Positions 1 to 6,176 of a stretch of DNA of 6,176 nucleotides are shown piece after piece. Each line of letters begins with the position of its first letter. Within the stretch, counting starts at the first letter, position 1. Source of the DNA: Flavobacteriales bacterium (GTDB taxonomy: Bacteria > Bacteroidota > Bacteroidia > Flavobacteriales_F > PHOS-HE28). The stretch lies in assembly GCA_016717305.1 (NCBI GenBank), contig JADKFY010000040.1, positions 1 to 6,176 on the forward strand. The letters are read 5' to 3'. Both the position numbers and the translations under genes were made by a program. The notes beneath the pieces were generated by a model. That model did not search any database and was not told where the DNA came from. It saw only the letters and a list, made by a program, of their open reading frames with translations.

Positions 1-1485
1 CAATGAACGCACCGTGGTGCGCTGTTCCGTAGTGGTGGCCACCAGCGAAGGGTCGTACTGGAAGTAATTTGTGTTGCGCTCTGGTAGTTCAGGCCGAGGT
101 CTACGCCCACATGGTCCGTGCGATACCCGATCCCCGCCGGCGAAGGGTGCGAAGGAGCTTGCCCATGGCGCGCATCGTCCTTGACGTAGGCATCAGGTAC
201 AAAGCCCAGCCCAAGCGGAAATACCAGTTTCCGCTGCGCCATTCCGTTCCGGCGCGAACGGTATGCACCCCCCGGAAAGAGGACTTGATCGTCTCGTTTT
301 CGGCCTCGAAGTCGTATGCGTTCTCAATCCTATTGCTCGGCCTGAAACGTGCGTTGCCGTAATCGGCATATTCATAATCCACACTGAACAGGCCATGGTC
401 GCCAGCGATATAGGCAGCGCTGGCTACCAAACGCCACGGCGATTGAACACGGTAATTGAAAAAGTCCGTCAGGTGATGAAGAGGTGTAGCTCGTGCGCCC
501 TTCGCTATCGGGACTTCGAAGTTGGTCCCGACCTCTGAGGTGTAGGCGTCGTTCAGTTGGGTCCACATCGGGCTGTGAAGGCCAGCCCCGTACGGAAACG
601 CTTGGACAAACGCATCGACGAACCCGGCTCCCACGTCGATCCCATTTCCGCTGGTGCTCAGGTTTTCCTGATAGCGCATGTCTTTCTGGTCGATCGCCCT
701 CGTCCTTGTGGTGGTCTCCGAATGGGTGGTCGTGCGGTTGTGCCGATGGCCGATGATGCCAATGGAAAGACCCAAGTAGAAACGGTCCATATAGTTGCCG
801 CTCCAGAAAAAGGACGTGTTGGAGGTGGCCCCGTGCGAGTCGATGGTGTGCGACTGGCCCACTTGCGCACCTGCCGGCAATGCGGCAACGTAACTGGTGC
901 CGAGTGAGTCGGTAGGGTCAACTGGATTGATCCCGTACACGTCATAGGCAAGTCCTGCGGTGAAGGGAAGGGCATTGTACAGGTCGTTCGCAAGGGTTCC
1001 TTCCGCCTGCGAAGCGAAATCGTCCAAGATCGAAGTGCCGACACGATCGGCCTGTGCTTGGCCGCGCCCAGTGGTGTGTGGCCTGCCGGTCGTAAGACCA
1101 TGCCGAACGCCACTGCGCCACTGTCCCGTTTTGGGATGGGGAATGGAGTGCCAGGGTGAAGTTCCCAAGGAAAAAGCGCGCACGGGTATCCGAAGCATTG
1201 GTGCCGTAGTACCCGCTATTGATGTTGTTTATCTCGAAGCCCGGAGTAAGTGAGATCTCGCTGATCCGATAAAGCCCCAAGCCGGCAGGATTGATCCCAT
1301 GGGTCCCCCATCAGCACCCAGCGCCGAAAGCATTCGCCAGTCCTATGCTCCACGAAGCCACTCGGGGAAACCGTGCTCAGGCGCAACGCATCGTCCTCAT
1401 TTTGGGCCATCGCCAGCAGCGTTGGAAATATGAACAATACTGAACAACTGAACCGACGCAACACCTCGCCAACAAAATTGGTCAT
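1..1485 (-). CDS. OmpP1/FadL-like outer-membrane beta-barrel protein, frameshifted, 3' end outside window
   Basis: Probable outer-membrane transporter barrel of the OmpP1/FadL/TodX group, whose Bacteroidota members are often labelled hemin receptor; the substrate is unknown. The start at 1485 gives a short hydrophobic signal peptide ending near LLAMAQ. It is followed by DALRLSTVSPSG and, in another frame, GLANAFGA and INPAGLGLYRISEISLTPGF, the N-terminal hallmark of the family. Aromatic-rich barrel strands follow (for example WYFRLGWALY), and the last visible part, NYFQYDPSLV, looks close to the C-terminus. About 495 codons are visible, near the usual family length. No single frame spans the gene. 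I place breaks near 1350, 1312-1330, 1060-1135, 195 and 76; those near 195 and 76 are each one missing base. It starts 8 bases after the upstream lipoprotein stop, so the two are probably cotranscribed. Family assignment is fairly sure; substrate and exact break positions are not. Confidence 0.8.
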
Positions 1486-1493
1486 GGCAATGC

Positions 1494-2501
1494 TTAGCGG
1501 CGACTTGGGCTGGTGCGCGTTCCACCGCCACCGCCGGAACCACCTCCCGTGTTGTGGGAAGGGGTGCTGCGACTGCCACCATCAAAGCTCCTGCTGGGTG
1601 TGGAATTGCCTTGCGAGGGTGCTGTCCTATGCTGTGTGCCCGTGCCTCGGTTAGGCTGGGTCGTGGCCCTTCGGTATGGATCATTCGTCCGCGTAACGTT
1701 ATAGCGCCCTTGTTCGCTCCGTGTGGCGGTGCTTGTGGTGCGTCGATAGGGCTCCGGACTTTGCACGTACGCACTGCGTGGATAGGAGAGGCCGACCGGA
1801 TCCCGCAAGGTCATCCGCGAAGTTCCGGGTGAAGTACGTACACCACCTCCGCTGCCCATCGAGGGCCTGTGTCCGACCACCACGTTGCTACTTCCCCCAA
1901 CAATGACAGGCGTGTAACATGAGTAGCAGCTTCCGCAGGGTCCGTAGTAATTGCCGTATCCATATCCGCCACCGTATCCGTAACCACCGTAGTAGGGGCT
2001 GTTGTAACCGTAGCCGCCATAAGGATTGTTCCAAGGGTTGTAATACGGACTATCCCAACTATTGTAACCGTTTCCCCAGCCGAACATGGAGTTCGAACCC
2101 GGAGCATACCAACCGCTATACGCACCCATGCCGTAGCCGATACCTGTGCTCAGGCCTGAACCCCAGCCCGGGCCGTTCCAACCGGACTGGTAACCCATTC
2201 CAGTGTTGAATCCGAACCGCCCATAGTTATAGAAGTACGGGTCGTTGTAGGTCATGTCATAGTAACTGCGGTCAGCACCCAATTGCTCGGACGTTTTCGG
2301 GTCGTAATAGTCCTCCACAGCGGCACCATCCGGCACTTGTTCCTCTTCGGGCATTGGTGTTGTTGAGGCCAAAGCGGGACCCAAAGAGGGCACGTAGTAG
2401 ACATCATCGCGTACGCCGGCAGTGGGCTGCATGGTTGCGCACGAGGTCATAAACAGGCCAAGGACCATCAGGAAGGGCAGGCAACGGGTCGGTGTGCTCA
2501 T
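1494..2501 (-). CDS. Gly/Tyr/Trp/Asn-rich putative lipoprotein of unknown function
   Basis: An intact 335-residue protein. The N-terminus is a lipoprotein signal: a basic residue, a hydrophobic stretch (residues 8-18) and a lipobox-like MTSC, with Cys21 as the predicted lipidated residue. A Pro/Glu/Asp-rich linker follows (about 37-80). Residues 80-196 are low complexity, dominated by Gly, Tyr, Asn, Trp and Pro, and end in a cysteine cluster CGSCYSC (Cys189, 192, 195). The C-terminal third (about 205-335) is rich in Ser, Thr, Arg and Gly, is basic and is probably disordered, closing with a poly-Gly run and TSPSRR. No enzymatic domain is visible. It is the first gene of a unit whose second gene is an outer-membrane barrel, so an envelope location is likely. 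A surface, adhesive or accessory role is only a guess. The start at 2501 is chosen because it gives a complete signal peptide. Intactness contrasts with the broken gene downstream. Confidence 0.85.
   Translation of the reverse strand: MSTPTRCLPFLMVLGLFMTSCATMQPTAGVRDDVYYVPSLGPALASTTPMPEEEQVPDGAAVEDYYDPKTSEQLGADRSYYDMTYNDPYFYNYGRFGFNTGMGYQSGWNGPGWGSGLSTGIGYGMGAYSGWYAPGSNSMFGWGNGYNSWDSPYYNPWNNPYGGYGYNSPYYGGYGYGGGYGYGNYYGPCGSCYSCYTPVIVGGSSNVVVGHRPSMGSGGGVRTSPGTSRMTLRDPVGLSYPRSAYVQSPEPYRRTTSTATRSEQGRYNVTRTNDPYRRATTQPNRGTGTQHRTAPSQGNSTPSRSFDGGSRSTPSHNTGGGSGGGGGTRTSPSRR
1914..2264 (-). repeat. Degenerate Gly-Tyr repeat region inside the lipoprotein gene
   Basis: This stretch encodes residues 80-196 of the lipoprotein. 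Its most regular part (about 1941-2024) consists of short imperfect units such as YGGYGY, PYYGGYGY and GGYGYGNYYG, so the DNA has recurring ccgta/ccgcc motifs when read on the plus strand. It is a coding, protein-level repeat, not an independent DNA element. Such tracts can change length by slippage, but a single sequence cannot show that. Confidence 0.7.
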
Positions 2502-2576
2502 GGTGATGGTGGGGTGTCTTTGGATAACGCCGGAACGCCCCTGTTGTGTTGTTTACTTTAGCCGCTTCGTTAACAA

Positions 2577-2584
2577 CAAAAATA
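2577..2584 (-). promoter_or_regulatory. Candidate -7 box for the lipoprotein/barrel unit
   Basis: Read on the minus strand, this is TATTTTTG, a full match to the Bacteroidota TAnnTTTG -7 element. It lies about 75 bases upstream of the lipoprotein start in the divergent spacer (2502-2601). No good TTG -33 element sits at the expected distance; the nearest is CTG at 2606-2608 with a 21-base gap. Another imperfect box on the plus strand, TACTTTAG at 2554-2561, could serve proS but also lacks a clear -33 element. Apart from these the spacer shows nothing recognisable. Confidence 0.35.
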
Positions 2585-2601
2585 ATACCAAGAGAAGGGG
2601 G

Positions 2602-4069
2602 ATGGCAGAGAATATCGCGAAACGGGCGGATGACTATGCCCAGTGGTACAATGATGTGGTCTTGAAGGCCGATCTGGCCGAGCACAGCGACGTGCGTGGC
2701 TGCATGGTCATCAAGCCGCATGGATATGCCATTTGGGAGAAAATGCAGGCCGCGTTGGACGCCATGTTCAAGGAAACAGGGCACGTGAACGCCTATTTTC
2801 CCCTATTCATACCCAAGAGCTACCTGGCCAAAGAGGCCAGCCACGTGGAGGGTTTTGCGAAAGAATTGCGGTGGTAACCCACCATCGCCTCAAAAGCGAT
2901 CCAGTGCATGGCGTTGTGGTGGATCCGGATGCCAAACTGGAGGAAGAACTCATCATCCGCCCTACGAGCGAAACGATCATCTGGAACACCTATCGCGGTT
3001 GGGTGAAGAGCTACCGCGATCTGCCACTTCTCATCAACCAATGGGCGAACGTTGTGCGCTGGGAGATGCGCACGCGCTTGTTCCTGCGCACCGCCGAGTT
3101 CCTGTGGCAGGAGGGGCACACCGCGCACGCCACCAAGGCTGAAGCCGTGGAAGAGACCGAGCGCATGTTGGAGGTCTACGCCACCTTCGCCGAAGAGTGG
3201 CTGGCCATACCGCGATCAGGGGTGTAAAGACCGCCAGTGAACGTTTCGCTGGTGCCGGGGACACTTACTGCATCGAGGCTATGATGCAGGATGGCAAGGC
3301 GCTACAGGCCGGAACCAGTCATTTTCTGGGCCAGAATTTCGCAAAGGCGTTCGATGTTGTCTTTGCCAACAAGGAGAACAAGCAGGAGCACGTCTGGGCC
3401 ACAAGCTGGGGCGTCAGCACCCGATTGGTCGGCGCGTTGATCATGACGCACAGTGATGATCAAGGACTCGTCATTCCGCCGAAACTCGCACCGGTGCAGG
3501 TCGTTGTCGTGCCCATCGCCAAGAACAGTGAGCAAATGGAGGCTATCCGGTCGTACATCACACCGGTGCTATCCGACCTTCGTGCCCGGGGCATCAAGGT
3601 CAAGTTCGATGATGACGATCAGAAGAAGCCGGGTTGGAAGTTCGCCGAGTACGAGTTGAAAGGATATCCTGTCCGGATCGCTGTTGGGCCGCGCGACATG
3701 GAGAACGGCACAGTGGAAGTAGCCCGCCGGGATACTTTGGAAAAGCAGGTCATGCAGACCACGGACCTTGCCGACAAGGTGGAGCACCTCTTGAGCGCTA
3801 TCCAGGACAACCTCTTCCAAAAGGCCCTAGCCTTGCGCGAGCGCTACACGCGTGCGGTGGACACGTATGAAGAGTTCAAGGTCGCCATAGAGGAAGGAGG
3901 CTTCATATTGGCCCATTGGGACGGTAGTGCCGAGACCGAGGAAAAGGTGAAACAGGAGACCAAGGCCACGATCCGGTGCATCCCGTTGGCCGGTGATCGC
4001 ACACCAGGGCGTTGCATGGTTACCGGTGCGCCAAGTACACGACGTGTCATATTCGCCCGAGCTTACTGA
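2602..4069 (+). CDS. proS: Prolyl-tRNA synthetase, type 3 (archaeal/eukaryote-like), with two frameshifts
   Basis: Cytoplasmic enzyme that charges tRNA-Pro with proline using ATP. The start at 2602 gives MAENIAKRADDYAQWYNDVV, a typical N-terminus for this type, after a purine-rich AGAGAAGGGGG. Visible class II features are the proline-pocket loop IRPTSETIIW, motif 2 around NVVRWEMRTRLFLRTAEFLW, the TSHFLGQNF segment, and motif 3 in SWGVSTRLVGALIM. The C-terminal domain ends GRCMVTGAPSTRRVIFARAY, including the terminal Tyr typical of type 3. No editing (INS) domain lies between motifs 2 and 3, also as expected for type 3. Two one-base gaps break the frame: near 2866-2867 (after GFAKE, before AVVTHHRL) and near 3213-3214 (after WLAIP, before IRGVKT). 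Restoring one base at each gives about 489 residues, the normal length. Only two Cys remain in the C-terminal domain, so zinc binding there is doubtful. The enzyme is expected to be essential, so sequence error is likelier than loss. Confidence 0.95.
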
Positions 4070-4764
4070 TGAGCAAGAAAGCCATCCTCCCGGCCCCGGA
4101 CCGACGTTCAGGCCCTGCGCTGAAATCGGCCATGAAGCAGGATGTCTTCAAGGCCACCATGGAACTGTTCGAACTGACCAAGGAATTGCTCGGGAGATCG
4201 CTGTGGATCTTGAGCAAGAGGTCACCCGGAAGGATGAACGCCTGACCATGGTCTTTACGGACAAGGGGGGCACAGCGTGTGAACTGAAGGTCGCGGGTGA
4301 TACGATCATCTTCCATATGCACACCAACGTCTTCAAGCTGGACCAAAGCCACAGCCTTTGGAAGACCAGTTATTTGGAAAAGGACGAAATGCGCAGGTAT
4401 TTCGGAATCATCAACATCTACAACTTCCTTAGCGATTCCTTCAAGTTCAAGCGGGAGCGTGACCTAGGGCTACCTGTCGCCAGGCTGTTCCTGAACAAGG
4501 AGAACCACTGGTGCAAGGCAAACGCCAGATGGGCTTCCTGTACAATGACCGGCTGGTAACATCATGGAACGGGTTCGGTTGAAGGAAGTGCTCTATTCAA
4601 GCGATCATATACGTGCTGGAATTCGATGCCTTCTCGCCCCACCGTACGATCAGGTGAACCAAGTGACGGTGAGCGAAATGAACGAGCTGAACGCGAATCT
4701 GCAGATCAGCACAGGCAAGCGTCTTGGTTTCCGATTCCAAGCGGATGGGGATGATCCGAGCTAG
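4069..4764 (+). CDS. Conserved protein of unknown function, translationally coupled to proS, frameshifted
   Basis: The ATG at 4069 shares one base with the proS stop (TGATG), which suggests translational coupling. The frame begins MSKKAILPAPDRRSGPALK and runs to about 4191. It then continues in a second frame (REIAVDLEQEVTRKDERLTM, later FHMHTNVF, IINIYNFLSDSFKF and ARLFLNKENHW) to about 4510. A third frame gives QGKRQMGFLYNDRLV, followed by short pieces including QAIIYVLEFDAFSP. The end is YDQVNQVTVSEMNELNANLQ and GKRLGFRFQADGDDPS, with the stop at 4762-4764. Breaks lie near 4192, 4509, 4555-4600 (probably two of opposite sign) and 4640. Joined, the protein is about 230 residues, soluble, without signal peptide or membrane segment. 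I recognise no named domain or catalytic motif. The clean way the pieces join and the sensible amino-acid composition argue for a real gene damaged by indels, not random open frames. Confidence 0.7.
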
Positions 4765-4767
4765 GCA

Positions 4768-4799
4768 TTGCGCGTATTCGGAACGAGTGTTTACATTTG
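4768..4799 (+). promoter_or_regulatory. Candidate Bacteroidota promoter for tRNA-Glu
   Basis: TACATTTG at 4792-4799 matches the TAnnTTTG -7 box fully. ATTG ending at 4770 can act as the -33 element, although the 21-base gap is slightly long. A transcript would start near 4805, about 35 bases before the tRNA, and its leader would include the small hairpin at 4815-4829. Confidence 0.5.
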
Positions 4800-4814
4800 C
4801 GCTCCCTAAACGGG

Positions 4815-4831
4815 AACCCGGTTCGGGTTTT
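4815..4831 (+). other. Small GC hairpin followed by a short T run, upstream of tRNA-Glu
   Basis: AACCCG (4815-4820) pairs with CGGGTT (4824-4829) across a three-base loop, and the T run extends to 4831. It resembles a weak intrinsic terminator for the proS unit, but it lies downstream of the candidate tRNA promoter. It may instead be part of the tRNA leader. The stem is only six pairs and the T run only four, so termination is uncertain. Confidence 0.4.
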
Positions 4832-4839
4832 GACATCGT

Positions 4840-4911
4840 GGCCCGTTCGTCTAGGGGTTAGGACGCGTCCCTTTCACGGATGAAACAGGGGTTCGATTCC
4901 CCTACGGGCTA
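4840..4911 (+). tRNA. tRNA-Glu (anticodon UUC)
   Basis: A complete 72-base cloverleaf. The acceptor stem is GGCCCGT (4840-4846) with ACGGGCT (4904-4910), discriminator A4911, and a G-U wobble at the first pair. The D arm begins GTCTAGGGGTTAGGAC. The anticodon stem CGTCC/GGATG (4866-4870, 4878-4882) holds loop CTTTCAC with anticodon TTC at 4873-4875. The T arm is AGGGG, TTCGATT, CCCCT (4887-4903). CCA is not encoded, so it must be added after transcription. Besides translation, glutamyl-tRNA may feed haem synthesis where the C5 pathway is present. Confidence 0.96.
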
Positions 4912-4921
4912 CACAGGTTCC

Positions 4922-4951
4922 AAAGCCTCTCCATCACTGGGGAGGCTTTTT
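4922..4951 (+). terminator. Rho-independent terminator after tRNA-Glu
   Basis: AAAGCCTCTCC (4922-4932) pairs with GGGGAGGCTTT (4939-4949) over 11 base pairs with one G-U, around the six-base loop ATCACT, and a run of five T ends at 4951. It starts 10 bases after the tRNA and separates it from the polysaccharide cluster. Confidence 0.9.
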
Positions 4952-4983
4952 ACTTGTTCGTAACCATGCCAGCGGCTCCCACG

Positions 4984-4991
4984 TATATTTG
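4984..4991 (+). promoter_or_regulatory. Candidate -7 box for the polysaccharide export cluster
   Basis: TATATTTG is a full match to TAnnTTTG and is the only strong promoter signal I see in the 138-base gap between the terminator and the export gene. No TTG lies at the ideal distance; the nearest upstream one (4954-4956) is 27 bases away. If used, transcription would begin near 4998 and leave a leader of about 90 bases. I see no riboswitch or clear hairpin in that leader. Confidence 0.45.
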
Positions 4992-5089
4992 ACCTTGTCA
5001 CGTGGTCTCCAAGGCGGACAATTCGCGGCCTCTTCCGGTGTATTGAACGAAAGGCGCTGCACGGGGTATCACTGATCAAAACGCAACGG

Positions 5090-5872
5090 ATGCGCATACG
5101 GAACGCTGTTACGGTCGGCTTGGCCATGGTCGTGTTGGTGCTTGGGGGGTGCGTAGGGCGCAAGTCGATCAACTACCTGAACGACCCTTCACTGAGCAAT
5201 GGCTCCAGCAAACTCTTCGAGAACCGCAAGTTCGAGTACAGGGTGCAGGTGAACGACGTGCTCTCCATCCGGGTGATGGGTTTGGACGATGCGACGAGCA
5301 GGTTCTTCAACGTGGAGTCACAAGGCAATTCCATGAATTTGACCGATGCGGCACTTTATGTGAACGGTTACTCGGTGGACAAGAACGGCCAGGTGCAATT
5401 GCCTACGGTCGGCAAGATCAAAGTACAGGGCCTTACCGTTGGCGAGGCGCAGGAACTGGTGCAACGCAAGATCAATGAGTTCTTCACGAACGCCACGGTC
5501 ATCCTCAAGATGGTGAACTGGCGATTGAGCGTGCTTGGACAGGTGGACCGTGCAGGGGCATATCAGATCTACAACAACCAGATCACGATCCTGGACGCAC
5601 TGGCCATGGCCGGTGGCCCTAACGAGTATGCGGACAAATCTCACGTCACCTTGATGCGCCAGAGCGAGCGCGGTGTTCAGGCCTTGTACGTGGACCTTTC
5701 GGATACCAAGATCCTCAGCTCGGAGTACTACTACCTGCTCCCGAACGACATCGTTTATGTGCCTGCACTGAAGGCGCGCCCCAATCGCATGAACCTGGAG
5801 TTGGTCAGTATTTTGCTGGCCGCGACCACGTCCGCAGCGTTGTTGATCAATACCATCAACAACAGCAAGTAA
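5090..5872 (+). CDS. Wza-type polysaccharide export outer-membrane lipoprotein (Poly_export/SLBB)
   Basis: An intact 260-residue protein of the polysaccharide biosynthesis/export family, which forms the outer-membrane channel for capsule or exopolysaccharide. Residues 1-21 are a lipoprotein signal with lipobox LGGC and lipidated Cys21. The Poly_export domain begins at YRVQVNDVLSIRV (50-62) and contains YSVDKNGQVQLPTVGKIKV (94-112) and the GLTVGEAQELV helix (114-124). An SLBB-like domain follows, with VLGQVDRAGAYQI (148-160), ILDALAMAGGPNEYADK (167-183) and LLPNDIVYVPA near 216-226. A hydrophobic segment near 238-254 fits the C-terminal outer-membrane helix of Wza-like proteins. The start is chosen because it gives a complete signal peptide. 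The stop overlaps the next ATG (TAATG), so it is coupled to the Wzz/Wzc-like gene that follows. The exported polymer cannot be told from this window. Confidence 0.93.
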   Translation: MRIRNAVTVGLAMVVLVLGGCVGRKSINYLNDPSLSNGSSKLFENRKFEYRVQVNDVLSIRVMGLDDATSRFFNVESQGNSMNLTDAALYVNGYSVDKNGQVQLPTVGKIKVQGLTVGEAQELVQRKINEFFTNATVILKMVNWRLSVLGQVDRAGAYQIYNNQITILDALAMAGGPNEYADKSHVTLMRQSERGVQALYVDLSDTKILSSEYYYLLPNDIVYVPALKARPNRMNLELVSILLAATTSAALLINTINNSK

Positions 5873-6176
5873 TGAGCGCATCGACATCGGATACCATTGA
5901 CCTGCGTGCCGTTTTCCGCAAGGTCAGGGCCAAGTGGTGGTGGTTCCTGCTCTCCGTGCCGTTCTGCATGGCGTTGGCCCTCTTCTATCTCAAGACCACG
6001 CCCAAGCGATACGAGGTACACTCCGTGATGCTCCTTGGTGAGAAGAAGCGCAGCGGTTTCGGTAATAATGAAGAGTTCATCAAGGGACATCCTACCTGGA
6101 GCAACAGTAGTGATATGGAGGATAAGATCGCGATGCTCACCTCCAACAGGATGATGACCAGCACGCTGAAACGACT
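5872..6176 (+). CDS. Wzz/Wzc-like polysaccharide copolymerase or tyrosine kinase, N-terminal part
   Basis: The open frame starts at the ATG sharing one base with the export gene stop and runs off the window, giving 101 codons. A short N-terminal cytoplasmic segment (MSASTSDTIDLRAVFRKVR) leads to a membrane helix at about 22-40 (starting WWWFLLSVPF). A periplasmic segment follows, with RYEVHSVMLL and DMEDKIAMLTSNRMM. This order, with the 'V..LR..W' start and the beta strand and helix after the helix, is that of the Wzz chain-length domain. Its place directly after a Wza-like gene makes a co-polymerase of the Wzc/GumC type most likely. A C-terminal tyrosine-kinase domain is common in such proteins, but it would lie beyond the window and is not seen. 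The kinase might instead be a separate gene. Confidence 0.85.
   Translation, partial: MSASTSDTIDLRAVFRKVRAKWWWFLLSVPFCMALALFYLKTTPKRYEVHSVMLLGEKKRSGFGNNEEFIKGHPTWSNSSDMEDKIAMLTSNRMMTSTLKR

Noticed and set aside
493..907. Plus-strand open frames opposite the barrel
   Set aside because: They are rich in Arg, Ser and Cys with no recognisable domain, and they lie opposite convincing barrel strands. They are shadow frames.
101..1198. Long minus-strand open frame as a complete separate 365-residue gene
   Set aside because: Its first about 45 residues and last about 35 are out of frame with the barrel family. The middle is the barrel itself, so this is a segment of the larger gene.
1914..2264. CRISPR array or tandem DNA repeat
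   Set aside because: The short repeats are degenerate, in frame and have no constant spacer. They reflect the Gly/Tyr protein tract.
2422..2601. Upstream extension of the proS reading frame to an earlier ATG
   Set aside because: The extension overlaps the start of the divergent lipoprotein gene, and its residues do not look like a synthetase N-terminus. The ATG at 2602 follows a purine-rich site and gives the expected family start.
2860..3220. Programmed ribosomal frameshifting in proS
   Set aside because: No slippery heptamer with a downstream stem is evident at either site, and similar one-base losses occur in two other genes. Error is simpler.
5318..5887. 189-codon minus-strand open frame opposite the export gene
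   Set aside because: The plus-strand gene has a signal peptide, family motifs and an overlapping partner. The minus frame has a His/Arg/Val-rich composition with no motifs, so it is a shadow.

Overview
The window most likely comes from a Bacteroidota genome, probably a moderately GC-rich relative of the Flavobacteriales. The evidence is an OmpP1/FadL-like barrel with the phylum's usual N-terminal pattern, a type-3 prolyl-tRNA synthetase, a Wza-type polysaccharide export lipoprotein followed by a Wzz/Wzc-like gene, and matches to the Bacteroidota -7 box (TAnnTTTG). Shine-Dalgarno sequences are weak or absent at several starts. The lineage is inferred from protein style and cannot be fixed to a species here.

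Layout. On the minus strand, positions 2501 down to 1 hold a two-gene unit: a Gly/Tyr/Trp-rich lipoprotein (2501-1494), then, 8 bases later, an OmpP1/FadL-like outer-membrane barrel (1485 to beyond base 1). A 100-base divergent spacer separates this unit from proS on the plus strand (2602-4069). The proS stop overlaps the start of a conserved gene of unknown function (4069-4764). Next come a tRNA-Glu(UUC) gene (4840-4911) and a strong intrinsic terminator (4922-4951). After a 138-base leader with a perfect -7 box, a polysaccharide export cluster begins: a Wza-like outer-membrane lipoprotein (5090-5872) and, overlapping it by one base, the N-terminus of a Wzz/Wzc-like inner-membrane protein (5872 to the window edge).

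The main anomaly is sequence quality or gene integrity. Three genes (the barrel, proS and the unknown gene) are broken into several frames, yet their translations join into full-length, family-like proteins. Nearly every junction lacks one base. proS is normally an essential single-copy gene, and the breaks share one sign and occur in three unrelated genes. This fits deletion errors from long reads in the assembly better than biological decay. The lipoprotein and the export genes are intact. I therefore annotate the broken genes as whole genes with marked frameshifts.

I found no mobile element, CRISPR array, defence system or clearly new system. The least explained items are the Gly/Tyr/Trp-rich lipoprotein paired with a barrel, and the unknown gene translationally linked to proS.
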